Part shown: piece after piece, positions 34,656 through 48,500 of the stretch
How positions within the stretch are numbered: the first letter of the stretch is position 1
Layout: every line of letters begins with the position of its first letter
Source of the DNA: Vicia villosa
Taxonomy: Eukaryota > Streptophyta > Magnoliopsida > Fabales > Fabaceae
Length of the DNA: 64,000 bases
Assembly: GCF_029867415.1 (NCBI RefSeq)
Contig: NC_081185.1
Span: 43,780,766 to 43,844,765 of the forward strand
Reading direction: 5' to 3'
Notes under the pieces: model-generated
Database searches by the model: none
What the model saw: the letters and a program-made list of their open reading frames with translations, nothing else
Told to the model about the DNA's origin: nothing
Program-made: the position numbers and the translations under genes

Positions 34656-37600
34656 TGTTGCACCCCAAAATTTGCCCACATATTTAATTTCTAACTGGTT
34701 TAGGTTTTGCATTCATGTACATACTTCTTAGGTCATCTAAAGCATTATGCATCATTAATCAACAATTTTGCATTGGATCAAGGATTTTGAAAATATGGGG
34801 TTCATATATATACCTTGAGGCATGCAATTGGTCTTTATTTCAGGAGTTTGAGTGAAGACGTGGTGAGCCTTCTAGGGTTCATTATCATTAAAGTTCCTCT
34901 TCCACCTAAGAGCATATTCTCATTTTCTCAGTGATCATGGGTGATGTTCGTGTCCTTGGTCACTTGGGTTACAATTCATTAATTTTGAACTTTGGTATAA
35001 GAGATTGGGAAGATAAGTGGTGGGGACCTTTGCTCTTGATCGAAGTTAATCATGGGAGGTTGACTTGTCAACCATGGCTTATCTTTAAACTTGAGGTTTT
35101 CTATCCATTCATTCAAGGTTCAAAAAAATAAAAAAGGGTTGATCATGAGAATTTGAATTTTGGGAAGGAGGGAAAATACATGTCCAATCCCATTACAAAA
35201 ATCCATACACTTACATCATTCAAAAGTTCCTATAAATCACATTGTACATATCATTCTATCTCAAATTCCATCACAAGCCATTATAAGTTATTCTCGATTT
35301 AACAAAAAAAACCATTCTCTAGTTCCATTACAATGTCATTACCAATCCACTATACATATCCAATTGTCCATACTCCACAAATACAATAGTCACATTACAA
35401 AAGAAAATTATATGTTCTACTTAAGGTCAGTATACATCTCAAGACTATTTCTTCTTTATCCCATGTTTCTTGTTAACCTCCAAGTCATTCTACAAGCTTC
35501 CTTCACCTTTTGGTTCCTTCAAGTCTCATAAAAACCTGTACATTCAAACCAAAACCTCATATCAGTGCACACATACCACATATTCAGTTCAACTTCCAGC
35601 TATACATACACTAAACCAAACCCCGCCACAAATACCTACTTCAAGTAAAAAAAAAAAAGGGGACGGAACAAAGCAAGTTCAATTCTGCAAGTTCAAAATA
35701 GTTCACATTAAAACCATACAGTTCAACATACATTCATACAACATACCAATCAGCATCATTCAAAAACTCACAATGCATACATTACTAATTGTAACTGTCA
35801 TATCCCATATTTCCCAAAACAAATCCTTTCACTAACAAGTTTTCAAACCACTGTCCAAACAAACTTTCATACCAAAAACAATTCAATACCTTCAACAAAA
35901 CCTAACTGTTACATAAAAGAAACCAGTCCCTGCACACACAACCTAACCAGCCATTCATTTCAAAAACCAATAAACAAACTTTCCCTAACCCACATCTACC
36001 AAACACTTGCAGCATATTACTAAACATAACTTCTTAACCACATTTTAACAGATTCAGTTTCAATCATTCCATAACTACCTAACAGATTTAACCATAACAG
36101 AATATATAACTGTCCTAACAACCCCAACAGAAATCTAACTAATTCCTCTAACTGCCAATAGACTCATAACAACTATAACAGAAAAAAACAGTTTTGTAAC
36201 AAACTCCTAACATGTATAACTAACTTCCAAACCTAACAGAATCAGCTTATAACTAACCTAACGACCACTAACCAACAGTTACAAAACCTAGCAATCACTA
36301 ACATATTTTTGAAAGAAGAAGAAGGGGAAGGAGTAACAGAAAAGGGATAACTGAAAAATCAGAATTAAGAACTAACCTTGGAATCCCTATATAACTGAAT
36401 CACTCTTCACTTTGAGGTTCACGCTCATTTTCCACTCTCCTCCTTCACTCTCTCATAATTCACCTTCTCCTCTCCATTCTCTCATTCTCCTCCATTTTTT
36501 CAATCTTCCACACACCATTCATCCACCTTCCACTCTTCATTCTTCTCTCAATCTTCCATCATCTTCTCTGCAACCTCCCACTCTCCACCATAACACACAC
36601 TTCATCTATTGCACCATCTTCTTCACCTCATAACAAACTCACCACAACCGAACCTTCATTTTCTTCAATCACCACTGAAATTCACAAGAAAACAATCTCA
36701 CTTCAACGCTCAACACACACAGAAACAACAAGAAATCACTCAGAATTCGTACAAAGAAAAAGCTCAAGAACAGTAGAAGAAGAAGTTCAAAGAAGAATCA
36801 AACGCAAAGTTAAAGGATTGAAGACTTACTCAACATATCTTCACGTTTATTTCGTGCTTCGAGCGTAGCAAATTCCTTTCTTCTGGATTTCTTCAATCGA
36901 CGTTTTCCTCTCGCATCTTAAGTGTGATTTCTGGGGCTTTTACGTTCATATCCCGTAGATTGAGATTGTTGAGTGCCAACGGATTGCCTAAGTGCAGAAG
37001 GGATTAGAGATGAGGTTTGATCAGAGGCGACGGGAACGAAGAGAGTGAGTTGGCAAGACAAGGAGAACGAGAGCTTCACCGGAGGGAGTCGTCTGAACGC
37101 CGTTGTTTCTGGTGAGGGGGGGCCGCCATCGTTCGTGAGTGAAGGGAAGAGTGTGGGAGTTTTCCTACATTCAATTCTCACAATCAGGTAACCCTAGCCC
37201 CTCTTTTAATTTCTTTTTGAATTAATGTGTATTGATTAACATAAGATTAGGTGAATTTGATCGTTAATTAGCATGAAAATAAGAATGTTATTAACTGACT
37301 ACAAAGTTTGAATGTGATTAGCTATTGATTAGTGGGAATTAACGGTGATAGATTAGAATAATAATGGAATCAAAACCATTAGAAATTGGTGGATCAAGTG
37401 AACCTTTGGGCCTTACACTGATTGCTTGTTCATACCCCCATTCTGGCCCAGCTCACACGTTTTGTGTGTGTTTGAATACAAAAAAACTCTGTTTGGGCTC
37501 AATCCCTGGGCCTGCAGCGCTCTTGCTTAGGCTACACTCAAATTTCAACATAAACCCCCTGAGCCCATTTTTTCTTTGTTAGAATTTAGAATTCTTGACT

Positions 37601-38835
37601 TAGTCTTTGACATAGTTTTTTTAGACATTTAAAATCATGATTTTCTCATTAGATTTTTAGGTAATAACAATTGTTAGAATCATAATTTTTGTTTGATTTT
37701 TAGGTAATAAAAATGACATAGAAAACAATAAAATTGTTAGTTTTAGGGTTAATAGATTTTTAACATAGTTAAGCTTGAATTAGATTTCCCTTAATACTTA
37801 AAAAACTCATAAAAACAGTAGTATTTTTTAGGTTAATTTTGTGTTAGTACTTGAATTGCTTCTTTCATTCTTTTATACCATTTCCATGTTATCTTTTGCA
37901 TAATTGTTGTGTGATTTTGTTACTTGTTTTTGGCTATATTTTTGGCCTACTTTGTTAATACCATTTTAATGCTCCTTTTAGAATTTAGTCGCCATGTTAA
38001 CATTAGACTTAGATTAGAATAACAATAACTCTAGGTTTAGAAATTAGGTTAGTCTCCCCCATTCTCATTCTTTTTCTTTTTACAACATTAAAACGCCTAA
38101 TAAATACTCAAAATAAAATCCCTTTAAAAAATACCAAGAAAATACCAAAAACATTAATAAAAAAGTGAAAATCATTAAAAAGGGAATGGAAGCTTGAATC
38201 TCCCTTGCTTTAGGGAATCATTCGAGTGCTTGGATCTCCCTTGCTTTAGGGAACCATTCGGGCGTAAGTTCCCAAATTCTAAAAGACACAAACCAAAGAG
38301 TAACTCGAGTTTCCCTTGCCTTAGGGATTTCCTCGAAACACTCAAACTCTCTCTCTTCTCTCCTTTCTTAAGGGCATTGTTATCTCCGCTCTATTGCATC
38401 CTAGGCTGTCCCCTTATGCAAGAGCGCGAACGTTAACTCCGCCCAACTAAAAAACACAAAAACAAACAGAAAATCGTGAGCCGAACTACGGTCGCTCTGA
38501 TTCCTTGAAAGGGATACGTAGGCATTGGGTCGCGGGGCCTAAGCGAGCACACTTGTAAATAATTCCTTCTTTTCCCCGTATTTCTTTTGCATTCATTTAC
38601 ATTTAGGTTTAGACATAGATACACCCTTTAGATAGAAACAAACATAGGTGGATACCATCGAGTACGATGGGCGTGAGGGGTGCTAGCACCTTCCCCTTGC
38701 GTAACCGACTCCCGTACCCTATTCTCTAGTCGAAAGACCTTGTTCTTATTATGAGTTAGGTTATCTGGTATTCCTTTCCCTCGATGGGATAAATATATTA
38801 GTGGCGACTCTGATCCATTTTTCGCGGTAGCGACA
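34656..38835 (+). repeat. 5' LTR (4180 bases) of the gag-only element
   Basis: tgttgcacccc to gtagcgaca. Its 3' part contains three imperfect copies of tctcccttgctttagggaa (about 38199-38340) and, just before the end, a primer-like tggcgactctg (38803) that repeats the real primer site. A-rich and C/T-rich tracts cover 35600-36650. Frames inside are not genes. Confidence 0.9.
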
Positions 38836-38837
38836 GC

Positions 38838-38855
38838 TGGCGACTCTGCTGGGGA
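38838..38855 (+). other. tRNA-Arg-type primer binding site
   Basis: tggcgactctgctgggga starts two bases after the LTR. The complement fits the 3' end of plant tRNA-Arg (CGACTCCGCTGGGGA form) with one mismatch. This primer is characteristic of Ogre elements. Confidence 0.8.
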
Positions 38856-39870
38856 TGTTGATAGACCTGTGCTGGTCCATTCCTAGCGAGTCGATCCTAG
38901 CCTTTGTTTGTTTTCTTTTATTGGGTGTTTCTTTGTTTATTATATGTTTGCATCATTTGTATATATATGCTTGCATATCATGTCTATTTCCTGTTTGCAT
39001 ATCATGTTTATTTCCGCTTGCACATCATGCATCTGGACTATATTATGGGTCCCCGTGGGGGCCACATATTTTTCTGCTTTGTTTTGCAGGTGGGGGGTTT
39101 GTGTGAGGTAAAAGGCCCACTACCCAGGCCAGTGACACATAGGATTAGCGTGGATGCTCATGTTGACTCCCGTAGCGCTTGCTATGATCGAGCTCGACAT
39201 GGGGTACCACAACTGGGCGAGGTTCTTTCATGGAACACTGTGTCTGGCACGCTTGTTGCCTCAAACACTTTGTACCCCATGGGAACTGTAAACCCTAGTG
39301 ACCATTAGGGACCACTTGTCCGTGTCTAGACTACATACCTGTGAGACTGGGGTGGGACAGGAAACCTTGACTCCTACATACCATGGCTCCTTCATATTTG
39401 AGGTTGGACCATTATTTGGTCTGTTCTCATGGTGCTTGATATTCTGGTATTCAAAAGGGCGTCGAACCTTTGATCCTGTGACATTTGACTTATACAGAGG
39501 TTTTACATCAGTTGTCCAGAGATTGTACAGATGCTGCTAAGATTATATGGACCTTGATCCCATGCCTTTGCATTGCATAACATCATTCCCTCATCCATTT
39601 CATTTGTGGGGGATCCTAAAGTCTGATTCTAAAAAAAAAGAGGAAATGAAAAAGTAGAAAAACAGAAAAAGATGGAAAAAAAGATACTATATGCAAAAAA
39701 GAAAAGAATAAAAGAGAAACAAAAGTGTGAAAAGGCTTTAGGATCCCTTGGAAATGAAACATGCATTCATAATATCATGCATTTCATAGTTCTCTTAGAA
39801 GCTTATGGGGGCCCTTTCTTCTCAGATTTCAACAACAAAATTGACTTCTCACCGTTGTGCTCAAAAGTTA
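38856..39870 (+). other. Leader between primer site and gag
   Basis: No ORF with family motifs. A purine-rich run (39629-39720) is dominated by A with aaaaagatggaaaa repeats. ttcttctcag at about 39815-39824 looks like a splice acceptor shortly before gag, reminiscent of introns known in Ogre but not proven here. Confidence 0.55.
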
Positions 39871-41310
39871 ATGATGGAACAACTCCGTGAGGACTTAACT
39901 CAGATGAGGACAGAAATGGGGATTAACCTGAATCAGTGTATGGAGGCTATTCAAGCCCTTGCTTTTAGACACGAAGAATTGAGACAGGTTCTTCAGAGAC
40001 CGGATGCAAATGTTAATCTCAACACAGGAGAAGGTCTTGTGAATCAGAATGTTAGAAATACTGTTGAGATTCCAATTCCTGTTAAGGAGACTTCGGATCA
40101 TGAGAATAATTCAGAATTTGAAGCCTTCAGGTTCCCGATTAACGAGTTTGACAAAAGGTTCCACCTCTTGGATGAAAGATTGAAAGCCATGGAAGGTCGT
40201 GACTCTATTGATTTAGAAGCTGCTGGTTTGTGCCTAGTTCCTGGAATTCAGATTCCTGCTAAGTTTAAAGTCCCCAACTTCGAGAAGTACAAGGGGACCA
40301 CGTGTCCGATAGCTCATGTCAAGGCATTTTGCAACAAAATGGCTCCTTATGCTGAGAATGACAAGTTGTTAATGCATTTCTTTCAGGATAGCCTTAGTGG
40401 CACATCTCTTGAGTGGTATAATCAACTCGAAAGAACCAATGTCCGAACTTGGAAAGAACTAGCAGAAGCTTTTGTCAAGCGTTACAAGCACAATAGCAAC
40501 ATGGCTCCGACCAGAATGCAACTTCAAGCTTTGACTCAGAAAACTGACGAATCATTCAGAGAATATGCCCGAAGATGGAGAGAATTAGTTGCTAAAGTTC
40601 AACCTCCACTCTTAGAGAAAGAGCTCATGGATATGTTCAAAGATGTGATGGAAAGTCCGTACTACCAATGTTTGGCTGCATGTAAAGGCTCTGATTTTGC
40701 AGAATTGGTACTCGTTGGAGAACGAATGGAGCATGGTATTAAGAATGGTAATGTCCAAGTTTTTGGTACTCCTCCTGAATTCCCTAAGCAAAGGGATGAA
40801 GAGACCAATGCAGTTTCTGCTTACAAAGAGGAATCTCCTGATTATTCTCCTAATCATATCTCTTGTCACGAAGCGTTAGAAGGTACTTCTGTTCAGAATG
40901 ACCCACAAATTTGTGCTGCAACTCTCAATCAGCCTCCCACTCAGTTTGTTCAACGGAAGCTTATCCCATATGATCAATCAGTTCAATTTGTGCCACAAAG
41001 GCAGAATTATCAATAGAATCGTCACCCACAAGGTAGACAGAAGCATAGAAGGCCGAAAAGAGTGTATGATCCCATTCCTATGACGCGTGATAAGTTGTTC
41101 TCTCACTTGATCAATCTTTCCTTGGTAGAACCAAAGCAGTTGAAGCTTGTTTCTTTCCCGTATCCTAAGGGATTCAACCCTAATGTTAGTTATGGCTACC
41201 ATGCTGGGGCACTTGGGCATTCGATTGAAGACTGTCATCCATTCAAAGACAGGGTTCAAGACCTGATTGATTATATGGCTATCACTTTCACACCTGAGGG
41301 CCAAAATTGA
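39871..41310 (+). pseudogene. gag: Ogre/Tat-type gag with one internal TAG
   Basis: Start at ATG 39871 (MMEQLREDLTQM); an upstream in-frame ATG at 39805 gives an extension not seen in the family. A coiled coil covers ~1-60. The capsid region reads KFKVPNFEKYKGTTCPIAHV, then HFFQDSLSGTSLEWYNQLE and WKELAEAFVKRYKHNSNMAP (about 40260-40510), the hallmark of Ogre/Tat gag. A TAG at 41014-41016 is followed by the same frame with MTRDKLFSHL and a knuckle-like YHAGALGHSIEDCHPFK. Ends at TGA 41308. No protease or pol follows. Gag coats the RNA; the remaining enzymes must come from elsewhere. Confidence 0.85.
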
Positions 41311-43787
41311 AGTTCTCCTTTGACTCAGTGGATCTTCTGAAGCAATAAGTCCATACGGAGTCAAGTCTCCTCAACAATGGCATTCATTTAGTTCTTTATT
41401 GCATTTTCATTTGTAGTCTTTCTTTGTTTGTTTAAGCATTTCTAGCATGTAAAAATTTGTTAATTTTTGAATGAAAATCATAATACATTGTTTATGTTTG
41501 TCTTGAAGTAATCCATTCGTTTTCACTCAAAAAAAAAAGAGAAAAAAGTTTTCGGCATTACGATACCAACTTTACTAATATCTTGCTTAGGCAACGAGCG
41601 GAGGGAGAATGATGATAAAAAATGCAAAATCCCTAATTGTGCGTTTTTGAATAAAATCCTACTGATGATGTACAGGCATTGTTTCAAATCCCTAAACACC
41701 AGAGATATAAGGGAGATAGACCCTCGTTAACCCCTTTGAGCCTTGAAGGAGGAGTTTCTTTTTGATAAAAAAAAACCTTTATCTTAACCCTGGGGCAGGG
41801 TAGTGTTCATTTAACTTGATCAAGTGTTCAGAACTCGCAAATGATATGCATCTAAGGATATAGCAATGGTTATCCTCCAAAAGGGTTGAGAAATGTCAAA
41901 ATTGCAATGGTTATCCTTCACCTATAAGGAGATCAAAAGATGACGATACCACAATGGCAATCCTTCATCAATCATGGAATGAGGCAGTCACAATCACTTC
42001 CAACGAATCAAAAACAATGCGAGGTCACACGACTTGTTCAAAAGAAAAGAGAAAAAAAAATGAAAAAAAGAAAGAAAAGAAAAAGTGATGAAAGAAAAAT
42101 ATAGCAATAAAAATAAAAATGATGGTGAAAATAAATCAAGAACAAAGTCGTGTGATAATGAATCAAAAGAATAAAAGGTGAGCGACTGCCGTGTCCGAAA
42201 AATCTCATTGATTCCTCAACCATTTCAAAATTCCTTGTGAGGGGTGAGCACTCATGTCGAGTTAATTGAACCTAGGTTTGGAGAACATCATGAAGGGAGT
42301 GGGTACCAAATAATTTTGAGCCTAAAAATCCTTTGTTTCTGAAAACCATAAACCCGGCCAAATTACAACCCTTAAAAGTCCTAATTGAAGTAGAGTTTAT
42401 TTCGAAAACACACTCCGAAGAGATAGTGTTTAGCTGACTCCCAATGAAGCGTAACACATATTTATGTTGGTATCGTATGCTCGCCTTATCTTTCATTCAT
42501 AAGAGGTGGCCACCTCATTTCATAAAAAAAAAAGAGTTTGTTTAAACTTCAAGATTAGCATAAACTTTGTATTAGAATTGTCATTCTTAGAATTAACATT
42601 CTTTTACATAGAAAACAATTGCTTAAACATCAAGGAAGTTTCCATGATGAGAATTAGTGAATAGATGGATCATGTCAAAGTACAAGAGACTTGAGAACTC
42701 CGTGGAGTAAGAGGCTCTCATGGATTGATTAGCAAGAGGCACATGGCTTGAAGACTCTGTTGAGCATGAACAATTGATGTTTTCTATGATTGGTTACCTT
42801 GGGAGGGAGAGTTTGAAGACTCCATTGAGTATGATAAAGTTGCTTCCATAGTTTGGTTGACTTCAAAGGAAGTGGGTGTGAAGACTCTGGTAAGATGTAT
42901 GTAATCAGGGGCAATCGATTCGAGGTTTGACCTCTCAAATCCACTTAATCTGGGGCAATCCAGTCGAGGAATCTCTCTCAAAATTCAGTCAACCTGGGGC
43001 ATAATCTTTTGGCCTGTATTGAAGAAACTGTCATTCACCTGTGAGGTGCGGTTGGCCGTCACATAGTGGAGAAGTATCATAATGCTTTTCCCCAGCAAGT
43101 TACTCTCTCCCCAAGCATAGGAGTTTATTTCTCCTGAGAGTTGATTCCATTCTTCAAGCATAGGAGTTTATTTCTCCTAGAAAAGTCTCTCCCCGAGCAT
43201 AGGAGTTTATTTCTCCTGGGAATTCTTTCTCTCCCCAAATAGGAGTTTATTTCGCCTCGGATTTGTTCCACTCATCCCATAAAGAGTTCCTTATCCGGAT
43301 TTCTCATCCCAAAATGGTGAATCGAAGGAATCTCCTCATGTCAAAAATCCTCCAAGCAATGGCACATGGTGAGAAGTCGGAAGTCATTCTTCAAGTTAAT
43401 AATCAGAAGTATATCCTGCAAGTTAAAGTCCAATGTCTATTGGCACCCCCACAGAGTTCTTAACACTAAGGGGATTCTCCCTGATGTTTACCTCTCCCGA
43501 GGTTAGAGACGAAGCTCGATCGACAAGTCAACGAAATATTCTCTAAAGGGCCCTCGTTATCTCTGCATATAGTAATCATTGCATTCACATTGCATCTACA
43601 AAAATGCGTAGCATTTCCATGTATATGGAGCATTACGCCATGAAAAAGTTCAAACATGCATCAATGCGTAAGCCAAGTTTGTATGTGCTCCAAAGGCACA
43701 AAATAGTATATCCCCAGAAGAAGTCTCAATTTCCCTCTCCAGTGTGGATTGGTTACAGAGTCATTCTTCGTCAAGATCATTGTCTCT

Positions 43788-44530
43788 TTGGTTATTTCCC
43801 GTTTGCTGAGCTCAATCGTTTGGATAACCCATACTTTGTGTGTGGCAATTTGAATGATTGTCACTCTTGTAGAATTACACCCCGCCTTTCGGCCTGAGGG
43901 AACCATGTAGTTCTTATGTTCATTAAGTAACGATACCTCTTTCAAAGTCCAGTGTTTACTGGCATCATCTAATAGAGTCTGGTCATCACCGGTCTTCTCT
44001 TTGTACTTACTTTTTGTGAGTCCCCTTACTGCCTTTTGCATAAGGGATATCTCTTGCTTCTTGCAAGTTTGCCTTGGTTATTTTCCCGTATGCTGCGTGC
44101 AGATTAGAGTGCGAATGAGGGTGGGCATTCAACCCATCTCATTTTTCAATCATTTGGGTAATCATACTTGGTGTGTGGCAACTCGAATGAATGCCACTCT
44201 TGGAGAGTACACCCCGCCTTTCGGCCTGAGGGATCCATGTAACTTTTATGCTTCGCAAGCATCAACATCTCCGTGAATGTTCAGTGGTTACTGTCATCCG
44301 CGTGTCGAGTCTAGTCATTACTAGTCTTGTTTTGGTTATTTTCCCGCATGCCGCGTGCATAATAGAGTGCGAATGAAGGTGGACATTCAACCCATCCCAT
44401 TTTTCAATCATTTGAAATCCATACTATGTGTGTGGCAATTCGAATGACTGCCACCCTTGAAGGGTTACACCCCGCCTTTGGCCTGAGGGATCCATGTAGT
44501 TCTTATGCTTCGCGAGCATCAATGTTTCCT
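43788..44530 (+). repeat. Three ~260-286-base tandem units
   Basis: Units start at ttggttattt (43788, 44074, 44332) and share caccccgccttt...gcctgaggga and tgtgtggcaa blocks, with variable middle parts. The spacing of 286 and 258 bases indicates tandem duplication with divergence. Confidence 0.8.
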
Positions 44531-44582
44531 TGCAAACCCAGTGTTTAATAACATCCCCGATAGAGTCTAGCCACCGCTGGTC

Positions 44583-44705
44583 TTCGGTCAAGTCCAATGA
44601 TTATTGGCATCCCTTTCAAGTCCCGTGATTATGGGCATCCTTCGGTCAAGTCCAATGATTATTGGCATCCCTTTCAAGTCTCGTGATTATGGGCATCCTT
44701 CGGTC
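44583..44705 (+). repeat. 58-base tandem duplication
   Basis: Copies start at 44583 and 44641 and share ttcggtcaagtccaatgatt; a partial third copy starts at 44699. Confidence 0.85.
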
Positions 44706-44829
44706 AGGTTTAGTATTGATTAGTCCTCCCCGTTCAAGTCCGATGGTTATCGGCATACCCCTTCAGATTTAGTGAGTTTTCCAACCCTCGAGTTGTGAAT
44801 CCTTTGTTTTGCGACCTCGAGTCGTGAGT

Positions 44830-45245
44830 TTCTGACCTTTTGTCGTGAAGATTCCAACCGTTGAGTTGTGAGTCCTTTGTTTTCCGACCTCGAGTCGTGA
44901 GTGTTCCAACCGTTGAGTTGAGTTCTGAGTTTCCGACCTTCGAGTCGTCAGTTTTCCAACCCTCGTGTTGTCCGACCTTCGAGTCGTCAGTTTTCCAACC
45001 CTTGTGTTGCGAATCCTTTGCTTTCCGACCCTCGAGTCATCAATTTTTCAACCCTCGTGTTGTGAATCCTTTGCTTTCTGACCCTCGAGTCGTCAATTTT
45101 CCAACCCTTGTGTTGCGAATCCTTTGCTTTTCGACCCTCGAGTCGTCAGTTTTTCAACCCTCGTGTTGTGTATCTTTTGCTTTCCGACCGTAGAGTCGTT
45201 AGTTCCCGACTTACGAGTCATAAGTGTCCCGACCTTCGAGTTGTG
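44830..45245 (+). repeat. 53-base minisatellite
   Basis: gaccctcgag-type starts at 45027, 45080, 45133 and 45186 are exactly 53 bases apart. Less regular copies continue left to about 44830. The units contain ttttccaaccctcg and gaatcctttgc. Confidence 0.85.
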
Positions 45246-45540
45246 GACGTTTGTCATACACTCCCCTAAAGGGTCATGGCAAACCAATCTCTTGCACTTG
45301 CCTGTTGCAAATAAGCATCACCAATTCTTTCCTTCGAGGAAATCCTACGGGAATATCATACAATTACTTGCTGAAGCTTGTTAAGCGGAGGCGTCCAAAA
45401 AAAAAGGAAAAGTGGAATCCACCCGTTACTCTGAGCGCAAATTTTCTGGTACTTTAGTATTTAATCTTCGTCTACCTCGAATGTTCGAAAGGCTAACGCC
45501 AATCTCACCTTCAGGTTTAAGACGATTAAATAGGGGCAGC

Positions 45541-48500
45541 TGTTGCACCCCAAAATTTTCCCACATATTTAATTTCTAACTGGTTTAGGTTTTGCATTCA
45601 TGTACATACTTCTTAGGTCATCTAAAGTATTATGCATCATTATTCAACAATTTTGCATTGGATCAAGGATTTTGAAAATATGGGGTTCATATATATACCT
45701 TGAGGCATGCAATTGGTCTTTATTTCAGGAGTTTGAGTGAAGACGTGGTGAGCCTTCTAGGGTTCATTATCATTAAAGTTCCTCTTCCACCTAAGAGCAT
45801 ATTCTCATTTTCTCAGTGATCATGGGTGATGTTCGTGTCCTTGGTCACTTGGGTTACAATTCATTAATTTTGAACTTTGGTACAAGAGATTGGGAAGATA
45901 AGTGGTGGGGACCTTTACTCTTGATCGAAGTTAATCATGGGAGGTTGACTTGTCAACCATGGCTTATCTTTAAACTTGAGGTTTTCTATCCATTCATTCA
46001 AGGTTCAAAAAAATAAAAAAGGGTTGATCATGAGAATTTGAATTTTGGGAAGGAGGGAAAATACATGTCCAATCCCATTACAAAAATCCATACACTTACA
46101 TCATTCAAAAGTTCCTATAAATCACATTGTACATATCATTCTATCTCAAATTCCATCACAAGCCATTACAAGTTATTCTCGATTTAACAAAAAAAACCAT
46201 TCTCTAGTTCCATTACAATGTCATTACCAATCCACTATACATATCCAATTGTCCATACTCCACAAATACAATAGTCACATTACAAAAGAAAATTATATGT
46301 TCTACTTAAGGTCACTATACATCTCAAGACTATTTCTTCTTTATCCCATGTTTCTTGTTAACCTCCAAGTCATTCTACAAGCTTCCTTCACCTTTTGGTT
46401 CCTTCAAGTCTCATAAAAACCTGTACATTCAAACCAAAACCTCATATCAGTGCACACATACCACAAATTCAGTTCAACTTCCAGCTATACATACACTAAA
46501 CCAAACCCCGCCACAAATACCTACTTCAAGTAAAAAAAAAAGGGACGGAACAAAGCAAGTTCAATTCTGCAAGTTCAAAATAGTTCACATTAAAACCATA
46601 CAGTTCAATATACATTCATACAACATACCGATCAACATCATTCAAAAACTCACAATGCATACATTACTAATTGTAACTGTCATATCCCATCTTTCCCAAA
46701 ACAAATCCTTTCACTAACAAGTTTTCAAACCACTGTCCAAACAAACTTTCATACCAAAAACAATTCAATACCTTCAACAAAACCTAACTGTTACATAAAA
46801 GAAACCAGTCCCTGCACACACAACTTAACCATCCATTCACTTCAAAAACCAATAAACAAACTTTCCCTAACCCACATCTACCAAACACTTGCAGCATATT
46901 ACTAAACTTAACTTCTTAACCACATTTTAACAGATTCAGTTTCAATCATTCCATAGCTACCTAACAGATTTAACCATAACAGAATATATAATTGTCCTAA
47001 CAACCCCAACAGAAAACTAACTAATTCCTCTAACTGCCAACAGACTCATAACAACTATAACAGAAAAAAACAGTTTTGTAACAAACTCCTAACATGTATA
47101 ACTAACTTCCAAACCTAACAGAATCAGCTTATAACTAACCTAACTACCACTAACCAACAGTTACAAAACCTAGCAATCACTAACAGATTTTTGAAAGAAG
47201 AAGAAGGGGAAGGAGTGACAGAAAAGGGATAACTGAAAAATCAGAATTAAGAACTAACCTTAGAATCCCTATATAACTGAATCACTCTTCACTGTGAGGT
47301 TCACGCTCATTTTCCACTCTCCTCCTTCACTCTCTCATAATTCACCTTCTCCTCTCCATTCTCTCATTCTCCTCCATTTTTTCAATCTTCCACACACCAT
47401 TCATCCACCTTCCACTCTTCATTCTTCTCTCAATCTTCCATCATCTTCTCTGCAACCTCTCACTCTCCACCATAACACACACTTCATCTATTGCACCATC
47501 TTCTTCACCTCATAACAAACTCACCACAACCGAACCTTCATTTTCTTCAATCACCACTGAAATTCACAAGAAAACAATCTCACTTCAACGCTCAACACAC
47601 ACAGAAACAACAAGAAATCACTCAGAATTCGTACAAAGAAAAAGCTCAAGAACAGTAGAAGAAGAAGTTCAAAGAAGAATCAAACGCAAAGTTAAAGGAT
47701 TGAAGACTTACTCAACATATCTTCACGTTTATTTCGTGCTTCGAGCGTAGCAAATTCCTTTCTTCTGGATTTCTTCAATCGACGTTTTCCTCTCGCATCT
47801 TAAGTGTGATTTCTGGGGCTTTTACGTTCATATCCCGTAGATTGAGATTGTTGAGTGCCAACGGATTGCCTAAGTGCAGAAGGGATTAGAGATGAGGTTT
47901 GATCAGAGGCGACGGGAACGAAGAGAGTGAGTTGGCAAGACAAGGAGAACGAGAGCTTCACCGGAGGGAGTCGTCTGAACTCCGTTGTTTCTGGTGAGGG
48001 GGGGCCGCCATCGTTCGTGAGTGAAGGGAAGAGTGTGGGAGTTTTCCTACGTTCAATTCTCACAATCAGGTAACCCTAGCCCCTCTTTTAATTTCTTTTT
48101 GAATTAATGTGTATTGATTAACATAAGATTAGGTGAATTTGATCGTTAATTAGCATGAAAATAAGAATGTTATTAACTGACTACAAAGTTTGAATGTGAT
48201 TAGCTATTGATTAGTGGGAATTAACGGTGATAGATTAGAATAATAATGGAATCAAAACCATTAGAAATTGGTGGATCAAGTGAACCTTTGGGCCTTACAC
48301 TGATTGCTTGTTCATACCCCCATTCTGGCCCAGCTCACACGTTTTGTGTGTGTTTGAATACAAAAAAACTCTGTTTGGGCTCAATCCCTGGGCCTGCAGC
48401 GCTCTTGCTTAGGCTACACTCAAATTTCAACATAAACCCCCTGAGCCCATTTTTTCTTTGTTAGAATTTAGAATTCTTGACTTAGTCTTTGACATAGTTT

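Larger units (their letters stand above)
41311..45540 (+). other. Long non-coding region with several tandem repeat blocks
   Basis: No protein motif in any frame. Blocks: copies of cataggagtttatttctcct (43120-43260); repeated gaagactctgttgagcatg-type units (42690-42900); ~260-286-base units (43788-44530); 58-base units (44583-44705); 53-base units (44830-45245). A polypurine-like aggggcagc precedes the 3' LTR at 45541. Confidence 0.8.

Noticed and set aside
35160..35835. Frames rich in Ile, His and Ser in the 4.18 kb LTR (also at 46045-46717)
   Set aside because: They are chance open frames in C/A-rich LTR sequence and carry no domain.
36918..37181. 87-codon - strand frame repeated at 47800-48063
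   Set aside because: It occurs in both LTRs of the gag-only element simply because the LTRs are copies; no motif, promoter or start context.
43120..45245. Possible CRISPR-like array from repeated units
   Set aside because: Units are contiguous tandem repeats without unique spacers, and the genome is a plant's.
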